DNA of 64,000 nt from Flavobacterium sp. Lineage in GTDB: Bacteria; Bacteroidota; Bacteroidia; Flavobacteriales; Flavobacteriaceae. The translations under genes were made by a program, and so were the position numbers. Below the pieces are notes generated by a model. It saw only the letters and a list, made by a program, of their open reading frames with translations, had not been told where the DNA came from and did not search any database. Position 1 is the stretch's first letter. Every line of letters starts with the position of its first letter. The stretch covers positions 1,770,001 to 1,834,000 of the forward strand of contig NZ_JBCNKR010000006.1 of assembly GCF_039595935.1 (NCBI RefSeq). Direction: 5' to 3'. This document shows, piece after piece, positions 28,815-38,086 of the stretch.

Positions 28815-30140
28815 ATGATAGTTTTAGGAGATAAAGAATACTACAAAGGTATTGGCCAAATTAAGTTTGAAGGAAAAGAATCTGACAATCCTTTGGCATT
28901 TAAATATTACAATCCAGATCAGGTTGTAGCTGGAAAAACAATGCGTGAGCACTTTAAATTTGCGATTGCTTACTGGCATACTTTCTGCGGACAAGGAAGC
29001 GATCCATTCGGACCAGGAACACAGCAGTTTGCTTGGGATGCTTCATCAGATCCGTATCAAGCAGCAAAAGATAAGGCAGACGCTGCTTTTGAATTTATCA
29101 GTAAAATGGGATTCGATTATTTCTGTTTCCATGATTACGATTTGATTGCTGAAGGAGCAACTTTCGCAGAATCAGAAAAACGTTTGGCTTTTATTACAGA
29201 TTATTTAAAACAGAAAAAAGCAGATTCTGGAATTAAATTGCTTTGGGGAACTTCAAACTGTTTCTCAAACCCAAGATTCATGAACGGAGCAGCTACAAAT
29301 CCAGATTTTAATGTAGTAGCAAGAGCAGGTGGACAAGTAAAATTAGCACTTGACGCGACAATCGCTTTAGGCGGAGAAAACTACGTGTTCTGGGGCGGTA
29401 GAGAAGGTTATATGTCTTTGCTAAACACAGATATGGGAAGAGAATTAGACCACATGGCGCAATTCTTAGCAATGTCAAGAGATTACGCAAGAGCGCAAGG
29501 TTTTAAAGGAACTTTTTTCATCGAGCCAAAACCAATGGAACCATCTAAACACCAATACGATTTTGACTCAGCTACAGCAATCGGATTCTTGAAAAATTAT
29601 GGTTTAGATAAAGATTTCAAAATCAATATTGAGGTAAATCACGCAACTTTGGCACAACACACTTTCCAACACGAATTAGAAGTTGCGGCAAAAGCAGGAA
29701 TGTTAGGAAGCATCGATGCAAACAGAGGTGACTACCAAAACGGTTGGGATACTGACCAATTTCCAAATAACATTCAGGAAACTACTGAAGCGATGTTGGT
29801 TTTCTTAAAAGCTGGCGGATTGCAAGGTGGAGGAGTTAACTTTGATGCTAAAATCAGAAGAAATTCTACAGACTTAGAAGATGTTTTCTTAGCGCACATT
29901 GGTGGAGCTGATACTTTTGCTAGAGCTTTACTAACGGCAGATAAAATCATCACTTCTTCTCCTTACGAAAAATTAAGAAAAGAAAGATACAGCTCTTTTG
30001 ATTCTGGAAAAGGAAAAGATTTTGCTGAAGGAAAACTAAACCTTAAAGATCTTTACACTATCGCTCACGAAAATGGAGAATTAAATCTTCAGAGCGGTAA
30101 ACAGGAATTGTTTGAAAATATCATCAACCAATATATTTAA
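28815..30140 (+). CDS. xylA: Xylose isomerase
   Basis: The 441-residue enzyme matches the long (class II) xylose isomerases: YWHTFCGQGSDPFGPGT, catalytic His106 in FCFHDYDL, the metal-ligand strand FIEPKPMEPSKHQYDFD, NIEVNHATLA and the C-terminal GGVNFDAKIRRNS. It converts D-xylose to D-xylulose in the cytoplasm using divalent metal ions. It follows xylB in the same operon. Confidence 0.97.
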   Translation: MIVLGDKEYYKGIGQIKFEGKESDNPLAFKYYNPDQVVAGKTMREHFKFAIAYWHTFCGQGSDPFGPGTQQFAWDASSDPYQAAKDKADAAFEFISKMGFDYFCFHDYDLIAEGATFAESEKRLAFITDYLKQKKADSGIKLLWGTSNCFSNPRFMNGAATNPDFNVVARAGGQVKLALDATIALGGENYVFWGGREGYMSLLNTDMGRELDHMAQFLAMSRDYARAQGFKGTFFIEPKPMEPSKHQYDFDSATAIGFLKNYGLDKDFKINIEVNHATLAQHTFQHELEVAAKAGMLGSIDANRGDYQNGWDTDQFPNNIQETTEAMLVFLKAGGLQGGGVNFDAKIRRNSTDLEDVFLAHIGGADTFARALLTADKIITSSPYEKLRKERYSSFDSGKGKDFAEGKLNLKDLYTIAHENGELNLQSGKQELFENIINQYI

Positions 30141-30677
30141 TTGGTAAAATCCATAAGTTAAACCTGACAGGTTTTTAAAACCTGCCAGGTTTATAAAAAT
30201 CTAAGAAAATTTAAATTTTTAAATATGATAGTTGTAAAACGTTAAATTATTTAAAAATGTTTTTTTGGATGAAAACTTTGAAAATGTGTATTAAGATTAT
30301 GACTTGTTTTTGAAGTCAGGATTTGAGAAAAATAAATTCAAGGTTTAGTTAGTATTTTTAAAATCAAGATAAAAAAACAAGATCAGTTTAATAAAAATTT
30401 GTAGTGAGTTCTATTTTTATTAAAGGTTTTTTGAAGAGCAGAATCGATCGAAATGCACATTTTTTCTCACTAGAACTTAGACGCACTGCGGTGCGTCTCT
30501 ACAAATTACACACAATCTTTGTCAAAGTTTTAAACTTTGACAAAGTTAATTACACAAAGAAATACCCACAATTTTGTCATTTCGAGGAACGAGACAAGAT
30601 TGAGAGTCAATTTGTTAAACTTTGGGTTAGCCGCACTACATTGTGTCTCTACAATCCCAATCTTAAACCAAAAACTT
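30141..30677. repeat. Repeat-filled 537-bp spacer between xylA and transaldolase
   Basis: The spacer holds a CCTGACAGG-family palindrome (30160-30193), a GACGCACTGCGGTGCGTC palindrome (about 30479-30496), an inverted repeat of CTTTGTCAAAGTTT (30517-30546, recurring at 59995-60027) and a fragment GTCATTTCGAGGAACGAG (about 30577-30594) of the family seen at 56469. In-frame readings through it are not genes. Whether the transaldolase gene has its own promoter here is unclear. Confidence 0.85.
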
Positions 30678-31334
30678 ATGAAATTTTTTATTGATACAGC
30701 AAACCTCGAAGACATTCGCGAAGCACAATCGCTTGGCGTTCTCGATGGCGTAACCACCAATCCGTCGTTAATGGCCAAAGAAGGAATTACCGGAAAAGAA
30801 AATATCTTAAAACACTATCTGGATATTTGTAATATTGTTGACGGAGATGTTTCTGCTGAGGTAATCTCAACTGATTTTGACGGAATGGTTCGTGAAGGCG
30901 AAGAACTTGCCACTTTACATCCGCAGATTGTGGTGAAATTACCCATGATTGGTGACGGTGTAAAAGCCTGTAAATATTTTTCTTCAAAAGGAATTCGTAC
31001 CAATGTAACTTTAGTGTTTTCGGCTGGTCAGGCATTATTAGCTGCAAAAGCTGGAGCAACTTATGTTTCTCCATTTTTAGGAAGATTAGATGATGTTTCT
31101 ACAGACGGAATGAATCTAATTGCCGAAATAAGAGAAATCTACGATAATTATGATTATCAAACTCAGATACTTTCAGCTTCTGTTCGACATACAATGCATA
31201 TTATCAATTGTGCCAAAATAGGATCGGATGTAATGACCGGACCATTATCGGCAATTAAAGGATTATTGAAACATCCATTAACAGATATTGGCCTGAAACA
31301 ATTTGTTGAAGATGCTAAAAAAATGAATCTCTAA
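30678..31334 (+). CDS. Transaldolase, small (TalC/FSA-like) type
   Basis: This is a 218-residue protein from the ATG at 30678; an in-frame extension upstream runs through repeat DNA and is rejected. Motifs are MKFFIDTANLEDI, GVTTNPSL, the Schiff-base Lys87 in VVKLPMIGDG, NVTLVFSAGQALLAAKAGA and SPFLGRLDD. The size fits the decameric TalC/fructose-6-phosphate-aldolase-like subfamily. It should feed xylulose-5-phosphate-derived intermediates through the non-oxidative pentose phosphate pathway. It is placed last in the pentose operon and ends at a clear terminator. FSA-type aldolase activity cannot be excluded. Confidence 0.92.
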   Translation: MKFFIDTANLEDIREAQSLGVLDGVTTNPSLMAKEGITGKENILKHYLDICNIVDGDVSAEVISTDFDGMVREGEELATLHPQIVVKLPMIGDGVKACKYFSSKGIRTNVTLVFSAGQALLAAKAGATYVSPFLGRLDDVSTDGMNLIAEIREIYDNYDYQTQILSASVRHTMHIINCAKIGSDVMTGPLSAIKGLLKHPLTDIGLKQFVEDAKKMNL

Positions 31335-31356
31335 ACCCTAAAATAAGCATTACAAC

Positions 31357-31392
31357 CAAAAAGCTCTTTTCATAACGAAAAGGGCTTTTTTT
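31357..31392 (+). terminator. Intrinsic terminator after transaldolase
   Basis: AAAAAGCTCTTTTC pairs with GAAAAGGGCTTTTT around ATAAC and runs into T7. It ends the GntR-xylB-xylA-tal unit. Confidence 0.88.
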
Positions 31393-31404
31393 ATTGATTT
31401 TTAA

Positions 31405-31414
31405 CAACCGATTG
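31405..31414 (+). promoter_or_regulatory. Putative LacI-type operator, distal site upstream of SusC
   Basis: An exact CAACCGATTG, 322 bp upstream of a second identical copy near the SusC promoter and directly after the terminator of the pentose operon. Confidence 0.7.
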
Positions 31415-31726
31415 CCTTTTTTGAATCTTTTTTAAGAGAATGATCTTTAATTCTCTCTTGTATTCTGCTATCCTTTAGAATATTAAAGTAAATTTTGAAT
31501 TAATATGTACTTTTTGTATTACTAAAACGATGTAGTCGTGTTTAAAATATCTTAAAACTGACATTTTGTACTTTTTTTAATAATTTGAATAATTGGTCTT
31601 TTTATTCTCAATCTTTACAACTTTCATTAAGTGAATTTTATTAAAAAATCAATATTTTAGTTATATAAACAAAATGTGTGTTTTTTTAATCTGCATTTTT
31701 TTTATAATTCATAAAAAAAATTAACG
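31415..31726. other. A/T-rich upstream region of the SusC/SusD operon
   Basis: About 310 bp between the two operator copies is very A/T-rich with T runs. I see no gene, repeat or further motif. It may serve as the DNA of a repression loop between the two sites. Confidence 0.35.
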
Positions 31727-31736
31727 CAACCGATTG
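31727..31736 (+). promoter_or_regulatory. Putative LacI-type operator overlapping the SusC promoter
   Basis: An exact CAACCGATTG. Its last four bases (ATTG, 31733-31736) are in the position of the -33 element relative to TATATTTG at 31756. Binding here would directly compete with RNA polymerase. Confidence 0.78.
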
Positions 31737-31763
31737 TGTGTTGTTGTTTTTTATATATATTTG
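31733..31763 (+). promoter_or_regulatory. Candidate promoter of the SusC/SusD xylan operon
   Basis: The -7 element TATATTTG (31756-31763) matches the Bacteroidetes TAnnTTTG consensus. A -33-like ATTG (31733-31736) is 19 nt upstream, within the expected spacing. A leader of about 90 nt precedes the SusC start. Confidence 0.6.
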
Positions 31764-31858
31764 TTTTTGTAATGATTTAAGCAGTTTTACTTTGTTTAAG
31801 TCTGTCAAAAAAATTCTACTAACTAAACCATACTATTAACTAATTAAACTAATTATTT

Positions 31859-34800
31859 ATGACTAACCTTTTAATTACTAAAAGCAAATCAAAATACTTT
31901 AAGAATTTAGGATATCTGATTCTGATGTTAGTATTTTCTGCTGCGGTAAATGCACAAACCACTGTGTCAGGAACTGTTTCTGATAGTAACGGACCAATAC
32001 CCGGAGTAAATATTTTTGTAAAGGGAACGAAAATCAGTTCGGTTTCTAATTTTGACGGAACTTATACGATAAGTCCTATTCCGGCGAATGCCATTTTATC
32101 TTTCAGCTTTATTGGCTATAAACCAAAAGATGTAGCTGTTGCGAATAAAAGTAAAGTAGATGTTGTACTCGAAGAAGACGTAAGCAGTTTAAAAGAAGTA
32201 GTAGTTGTAGGTTACGGTACCATGAAAAGATCAGATTTAACAGGATCAATTTCATCTGTAACCAGTCAGGCTGTTGCACAGTCGGTAACTACTTCGATCG
32301 AACAGGTTCTTCAGGGACGTACAGCGGGAGTTAACGTACAGGCAAACAACGGTGCACCGGGTTCGAGTTCTTCTATTCGTATTCGTGGTATCAGTTCATT
32401 AACAGGATCAAACGAACCTATTTTTGTAATCGATGGTGTTATTATCGATAATACGACAAGTTCAGTAAATAGTAATCCGCTTTCTATGATTAATCCGTCT
32501 GATATTGTTTCTATGGACGTTTTAAAAGATGCTTCGGCAACAGCAATTTATGGTTCAAGAGCAGCAAACGGAGTTATTATCGTAACAACCAAAAGAGGCA
32601 AAAAAGGCGATCTTACTTTAAACTTTGACAGTTATGTAGGATGGCAGGAAATTCCGAAACACTTAGATTTATTAAATCTTAGAGAATACGGAACTTTAAA
32701 AAACACACGTTCTGATTTGGGAATTGTAGAGCGTGACAATACCTTTATTCGTCCTGAATTATTAGGAGAAGGAACAGACTGGCAGAAAGAATTGTTTAGT
32801 ACTGCTTTAATGCAGAGCTACAATTTATCGGCTTCAGGAGGTTCAGAAAGTACAACTTACTCTTTAGGAATTGGTTATTTAGATCAGGAAGGTATTGCGA
32901 TTGGTTCTTCATTCGATCGTTTCAATTTAAGAGGAGTTGTCGATTCACAGGTTAAAAGCTTTTTAAAAGTGGGAGTAAACTTTGCCCTAAGTCAATACAA
33001 CCAAACTACTACTGTTACCGACGATGCTTTGATTATTACAGCTTTAAAACAAACGCCAAACGTGGCAGTTCGTAATGCTGACGGAACATTTGACGGACCT
33101 GATACTACAGAATTTGTTCAGAATAATCCAATTGGTCTGGCTTCAATCAAAGACAATCACAATAAAAATTATGCCATCAGAGCGAATACGTACGCAGAAA
33201 TTGGTTTTACAAAAGACCTTAAATTCAAAACGCAATATTCATTAGATTACGGATTTGCAAACAATTATACTTTTAATCCATCTTATACATTTGGAGCATT
33301 AGCAAATGACGTACGCGAAGGTTCGAGAACAAAATCAAACAGTGCATTCTGGAGCTGGAACAATTTATTGACATACAATAAAACTTTTGGTGTTCATACG
33401 ATCAATGCGATATTAGGACAGGAAATGCAGGAATCAAGCTGGGAAAGTCTTTACGGATATCGTTCTGGTTATATCACAAACGGCGCAACAGATTTGAATG
33501 CCGGAGATGCCACAACAGCAAGAAACTCAAACTCAAGCAGTGTTAGTTCTATCAGTTCTTATTTCGGACGTATATTTTATTCTTTCAATGATAAATATTT
33601 ATTAACGGCAACTTTAAGAAGAGACGGATCTTCAAAATTTGCAGAAGAAAACCGCTGGGGATGGTTTCCGTCAGCCGCTTTAGCATGGAAAGTTTCAAAT
33701 GAAAATTTCTTAAAAGAAAATAAAACCATCAACAATTTAAAATTACGTTTAGGATGGGGAGCAGTTGGTAACCAAAGTGCGCCAAACTATGCTTATACTT
33801 CAATTTACGGATCTTCGGCAACAAACTGGGGAACAGGACAATTAGCAGGAAATACAGCAAACCCTGATATTAAATGGGAAACTACATATTCCAGCAACAT
33901 TGGTTTGGATCTTGGACTTTTTAATAACAGAATAGAATTAGTTGCTGATGTTTATTACAAAAAAACAAACGACTTACTTCTGGAACTGCCATTACCGGCT
34001 TATGTGGGAACAACAGGTCAGGGATCTACAAGACCGCCAACAGTAAATATCGGATCGCTTGAAAACAAAGGTTTTGAGTTTAGTTTGAATACTATCAACA
34101 TGGAGAGAAGAGATTTTATATGGAAATCAAATCTTGTTTTCTCTATGAACAGAAGTAAAGTTCTGGGATTAAATACAGAATCTGGAGTATTAAATAAAAA
34201 CATTCAGCAAGGTTCTGATATTACAACGGTTACTAGAACTGCTGTAGGACAGCCAATAGGACAATTTTACGGATATAAAGTTATTGGCCGATTTGAAAAA
34301 GCAACTGATTTCTATTATAAAGATAAAGACGGAACTATAAAACCAACAGCTTTACCAGAAGGAATGGCAATTGGGGAAAATAATGTATGGATTGGAGATT
34401 ACATTTTTGAAGATGTAAACAAGGACGGAATTATTAACGAAAAAGACCGTGATTATATCGGAAATCCGGCTCCCGATTTTACTTTCGGTATCGGAAATAC
34501 ATTCTCATTCCAGGGATTTGATATCAATATTTTATTGACAGGTTCTTACGGAAATGATGTTGTAAACTATCAAAGACGCTGGTTAGAAAATCCACGTGAA
34601 AACACGAATTTATTAAAATCAGCTTTAGGATATGCGCAGTTAGAATTAATCGACCCGAACGGACCAAATGATTATCGTAACGTGCAGATCGTAGGCGGAG
34701 ATCCTTATATGCCAAGAATTGGCGCGTCTTCTGCGTCATCTGCTTCAAATTATCGTTTCAGTAACCGATTTGTAGAAGATGGTTCTTATGTACGAGTAAA

Positions 34801-35026
34801 AAATATTTCAATAGGATATAATCTGCCTAAAAAATTATATTCTAAATACGGAATCTCAAACGTAAAAATATACTCAAACGCTCAAAACGTTTTAACATTT
34901 ACAAAATACAAAGGTTACGATCCGGAAGTAGGATCAATCAATCAGGACGCACTTTTAAGCGGTATTGACAACGGACGCTATCCTTCGCCAATTATTACTA
35001 CGCTTGGATTGAATGTTAATTTCTAA
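31859..35026 (+). CDS. SusC-family TonB-dependent xylan oligosaccharide transporter
   Basis: The 1055-residue outer-membrane protein has a signal peptide (cleavage near VNAQ, 33). A carboxypeptidase-D-like domain (about 34-110: VSGTVSDSNGPIPGVNIFVKG) is followed by the SusC linker and plug (KEVVVVGYGTMKRSDLTG, then RGISSLTGSNEPIFVIDG and KDASATAIYGSRAANG). A long beta-barrel ends in an aromatic residue. It imports oligosaccharides energised by TonB, with the SusD partner as lid. The adjacent glycan-binding protein, GH10 and other xylan enzymes suggest xylan fragments as substrate. It is preceded by two putative LacI operators. Confidence 0.96.
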   Translation: MTNLLITKSKSKYFKNLGYLILMLVFSAAVNAQTTVSGTVSDSNGPIPGVNIFVKGTKISSVSNFDGTYTISPIPANAILSFSFIGYKPKDVAVANKSKVDVVLEEDVSSLKEVVVVGYGTMKRSDLTGSISSVTSQAVAQSVTTSIEQVLQGRTAGVNVQANNGAPGSSSSIRIRGISSLTGSNEPIFVIDGVIIDNTTSSVNSNPLSMINPSDIVSMDVLKDASATAIYGSRAANGVIIVTTKRGKKGDLTLNFDSYVGWQEIPKHLDLLNLREYGTLKNTRSDLGIVERDNTFIRPELLGEGTDWQKELFSTALMQSYNLSASGGSESTTYSLGIGYLDQEGIAIGSSFDRFNLRGVVDSQVKSFLKVGVNFALSQYNQTTTVTDDALIITALKQTPNVAVRNADGTFDGPDTTEFVQNNPIGLASIKDNHNKNYAIRANTYAEIGFTKDLKFKTQYSLDYGFANNYTFNPSYTFGALANDVREGSRTKSNSAFWSWNNLLTYNKTFGVHTINAILGQEMQESSWESLYGYRSGYITNGATDLNAGDATTARNSNSSSVSSISSYFGRIFYSFNDKYLLTATLRRDGSSKFAEENRWGWFPSAALAWKVSNENFLKENKTINNLKLRLGWGAVGNQSAPNYAYTSIYGSSATNWGTGQLAGNTANPDIKWETTYSSNIGLDLGLFNNRIELVADVYYKKTNDLLLELPLPAYVGTTGQGSTRPPTVNIGSLENKGFEFSLNTINMERRDFIWKSNLVFSMNRSKVLGLNTESGVLNKNIQQGSDITTVTRTAVGQPIGQFYGYKVIGRFEKATDFYYKDKDGTIKPTALPEGMAIGENNVWIGDYIFEDVNKDGIINEKDRDYIGNPAPDFTFGIGNTFSFQGFDINILLTGSYGNDVVNYQRRWLENPRENTNLLKSALGYAQLELIDPNGPNDYRNVQIVGGDPYMPRIGASSASSASNYRFSNRFVEDGSYVRVKNISIGYNLPKKLYSKYGISNVKIYSNAQNVLTFTKYKGYDPEVGSINQDALLSGIDNGRYPSPIITTLGLNVNF

Positions 35027-35039
35027 AATTTTACAAACT

Positions 35040-36671
35040 ATGAAAACAAAAAAAATATTTTACACGGTTCTTATGATCGCCTTGCCATTTGTTTGGACTA
35101 GTTGTAGTGATCTTTTAGATGTTGAACCGGAAGATCAAATCACAAAAGAAAACTTTTATCAGTCAGAAGCCGATTTTCAGTCTGCAACAGGACCGCTTTA
35201 CAACAGAGTGTGGTTCGATTTTAATGATAAATTTTATTATGGTTTAGGAGACGGACGTTCGGATAACTTGTATGCACCTTATTCTGATTATGTTTATCCG
35301 TTTACAGATTTGTCTGAAACGGGATTAACCGGGCCTTTAGTTTCTGCCTGGGGATCTTTATACAATGTAGTACAGCAGTCAAATAACGTTATTATCGGGA
35401 TTTCCGGAAGTAAAGTAAGCGAAAGCATCAAAAACAAATATATTGCCGAAGCCCGTTTTATGAGAGGAACCGCTTATTGGTATTTAGCGTCTTTATGGGG
35501 AGATGTAATTATTTCTACAGATCCGAGAGAATTGGTTAAAAACCCAATTGTAAACAAAAATCCTCTAAAAGATGTATACGAATTTGCCATTCGTGATTTA
35601 GAGTTTGCTGCAAAATACCTTCCGGAAACGGCTGGACAAGCCGGGCGTTTAACAAAATACAGCGCATTCGGAATGCTGTCTCGTGTTTACTTATCATTTT
35701 CAGGAGTTAGCGATAATCCAAACAGCGGATCGAGAAATCAGCAGTATTTAGATTTAGCCAAAAAAGCGGCCGAAAAAGTAATCAATTCAGGCCCATACAC
35801 TTTAATGTCAAACTACGCCGATTTGTTTATGATCGACAACAACAATAATTCTGAATCGATGTTTGCTCTGCAATGGGTTCCAAACGGAGATTATGGAGTT
35901 ATCAATACACATCAGGCCTATTTTGCTTTAGGTTCTGACATAACCGGAGACGACGCAGCCTGGGGATACTGGACAAGAGCTTCTTATGATATTTTAAAAG
36001 AATACGAATCAAAAGACACTCGCCGTAAAGCAACCTGGATGGGTGATGACGATTTCTATCCGGAAATCAACAAATCAAACGGAGGTTATACTGTCGATCA
36101 TGCAAAAGAATTCTTAACAGTAAAAAAAGGGGTAGTAGGTTCTACAAAAGACAACTCTAAAATCAGCCGTATGAATTCGGCTTTAAATACTTACATGCTT
36201 CGTTTGGGTGAAGTTTATTTGAATTACGCCGAAGCAGTTTTAGGAAACAACGCTTCAACTTCAGATGCACTTGCTTTAGATGGCGTAAACAAATTACGTG
36301 TGCGTGCAGGTCTTGATCCAAAAACAAGTTTAACATACAACGATATCATTCACGAAAGAAGAGTAGAATTGTGTATGGAAGGACAATATTGGTACGATTT
36401 AGTGAGAAGAGCCTATTACAAACAGCAAGAAGTTATAAATTACATAACAGCACAAAATCGCGGTACAATTCAGCCCATTTTGTATGATTCGGCAACCAAT
36501 ACCGTTTCGATCGACCCGGCAAGAAGCAGCAGTCCGCGTTCAATTGGCGTGATCGATGCCACTATTTTCCTTCTTCCTTATCCGGAATCAGAACTGGTAC
36601 AAAATCCATTGTTAAGAGAAAACCCGGTTCCGTATCAGTTTACAGAAGATAAAATAACAGACTTGTTCTAG
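35040..36671 (+). CDS. SusD-family surface glycan-binding lipoprotein
   Basis: This is a 543-residue protein from the ATG at 35040, 13 nt after SusC; an in-frame start at 35013 would overlap SusC and spoil the signal peptide. The lipobox ends at Cys22 (FVWTSC), followed by the SusD opening SDLLDVEPEDQITKENFY. The TPR-rich fold includes KYIAEARFMRGTAYWYL and AFGMLSRVYLSF, and a C-terminal RLGEVYLNYAEA and ERRVELCMEGQYWYDLVRR. It caps the SusC barrel at the cell surface and delivers xylan oligosaccharides. Confidence 0.95.
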   Translation: MKTKKIFYTVLMIALPFVWTSCSDLLDVEPEDQITKENFYQSEADFQSATGPLYNRVWFDFNDKFYYGLGDGRSDNLYAPYSDYVYPFTDLSETGLTGPLVSAWGSLYNVVQQSNNVIIGISGSKVSESIKNKYIAEARFMRGTAYWYLASLWGDVIISTDPRELVKNPIVNKNPLKDVYEFAIRDLEFAAKYLPETAGQAGRLTKYSAFGMLSRVYLSFSGVSDNPNSGSRNQQYLDLAKKAAEKVINSGPYTLMSNYADLFMIDNNNNSESMFALQWVPNGDYGVINTHQAYFALGSDITGDDAAWGYWTRASYDILKEYESKDTRRKATWMGDDDFYPEINKSNGGYTVDHAKEFLTVKKGVVGSTKDNSKISRMNSALNTYMLRLGEVYLNYAEAVLGNNASTSDALALDGVNKLRVRAGLDPKTSLTYNDIIHERRVELCMEGQYWYDLVRRAYYKQQEVINYITAQNRGTIQPILYDSATNTVSIDPARSSSPRSIGVIDATIFLLPYPESELVQNPLLRENPVPYQFTEDKITDLF

Positions 36672-36705
36672 TATTTTAAAAAATAACTTAAAAAGAAAGA
36701 TTAAG

Positions 36706-38073
36706 ATGAAATATATTTTAAATAAAAAGTATTGGGCACCCATCGCACTGCTGGGAATAATGTTCTTTAGTACGTTATTTACTTCGTGTGACAATAACGA
36801 TTCTGAAGGCGGAACAATAACCATAACAAAAGTTTTTCTGGAAGATGTAAACTCCACCGTGCCAGACAGAGAAGTTACTTTTGCCCGTTTAGGACAGACT
36901 TTACGTATTGAAGGTTCAGGATTTTCAAATTTAAGAAGAGTTTACATAAACGGATATTTAACTTATTTTAATGTTGTTTTCGTATCAGATAAATCGATGC
37001 TGGTAAGTGTCTCTGCAGACACACCAATTTTAGAAGCAGATCCGGCTGTTAGAAACACCATTCGATTTGTAAATGATAATAATGAAACCACATTTTCATT
37101 TGAAATCCGCGCAGGAAAACCGGCCATTACAAATATCTCAAACACAATGCCGAATGCAGGAGAAGTCATTACAGTTTACGGAACAGGTTTAACCGAAGTA
37201 AGCAAAGTAGTTTTCCCCGGAAATATCGAAGTAACTTCAGGAATAACATCTGATGAAGATGGTGAATTTTTTACAGTAGTTGCACCAAACGGAGTATCAG
37301 ACAACGGAGGTTCATTATTTGTTCAGAGTTCAAACGGAGGCGTTTATTCTCCGGCTTATTTCAACTTCAAAAAAGGAGTTTTATTAGATTTTGACGGAAG
37401 AGGACAACACGGATATTGGGGAAGCTCAACAAGTATGATTCAACCGGAAGATTTAGAATCTTTAACTATAGGAACAGGAAATGCTTCACAAGGGAAATAT
37501 GTACCACACCGTCCGGCCAGAATTGCTTCATTTGATGCCGCCAAAAACCGCTGTACAGAAGTTTGGACAGCAGGAAACGGAGTAGACAACTGGAGAGCAC
37601 AATTAACGCCTTATATTCCGGCAAATACCCCGCTTGACAAAGTAGCATTACAATTTGAAGTTTATGTTCCGGATGCATGGAAAGATTCAGGTTTCTTAAA
37701 AATTTGTATGGTCAATAATTTCAACGGAGGCGAATGGACAGGAGCTGTTTATAATTATGTGCCGTGGATTGTTGACGGAAAATCGGTTGCATTTCAAACT
37801 ACAGGCTGGACAACCGTAACAATTCCGTTAAACAAATTTTATGCATGGTCAAAAGAAGCCTTTACATTCGAAACAGTTTTAGCATATCGCGAAGCGGCAA
37901 CCTATCAAAATTTTGGTTTCTTCTTTGAAAATTCTGATATCAAACTTTCAAATGTTACAGGAACAGCAAGCGAGGTAGAATTCCCTTCAAAAGCAACTTC
38001 TGTAAAAGTATACACAGACAATTGGAGAATTGTATCCTTAGACACTCCGGTTTACAATGACTTTGCTAACTAA
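36706..38073 (+). CDS. TIG-domain surface glycan-binding lipoprotein (SGBP-B type)
   Basis: The 455-residue lipoprotein (Cys28, LFTSC) has two IPT/TIG immunoglobulin-like domains (about 38-136 and 138-222, the second containing GEVITVYGTGLTEVSKVVF). A C-terminal domain (about 223-455), rich in Trp, Gly and Tyr, begins LLDFDGRGQHGYWGSS. This layout matches Bacteroidetes surface glycan-binding proteins encoded right after SusD, in which the TIG domains act as spacers and the C-terminal domain binds the polysaccharide. Xylan is the likely ligand given the neighbouring GH10. It has no catalytic motif. Confidence 0.85.
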   Translation: MKYILNKKYWAPIALLGIMFFSTLFTSCDNNDSEGGTITITKVFLEDVNSTVPDREVTFARLGQTLRIEGSGFSNLRRVYINGYLTYFNVVFVSDKSMLVSVSADTPILEADPAVRNTIRFVNDNNETTFSFEIRAGKPAITNISNTMPNAGEVITVYGTGLTEVSKVVFPGNIEVTSGITSDEDGEFFTVVAPNGVSDNGGSLFVQSSNGGVYSPAYFNFKKGVLLDFDGRGQHGYWGSSTSMIQPEDLESLTIGTGNASQGKYVPHRPARIASFDAAKNRCTEVWTAGNGVDNWRAQLTPYIPANTPLDKVALQFEVYVPDAWKDSGFLKICMVNNFNGGEWTGAVYNYVPWIVDGKSVAFQTTGWTTVTIPLNKFYAWSKEAFTFETVLAYREAATYQNFGFFFENSDIKLSNVTGTASEVEFPSKATSVKVYTDNWRIVSLDTPVYNDFAN

Positions 38074-38086
38074 AAAAAACACCAAA

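Noticed and set aside
30537..30677. Extended N-terminus of the transaldolase
   Set aside because: The extension translates palindromic repeat DNA; family proteins begin MKFFIDTA.
30404..30694. 96-codon reading frame upstream of the transaldolase
   Set aside because: It consists of repeat fragments and overlaps the transaldolase start in another frame.
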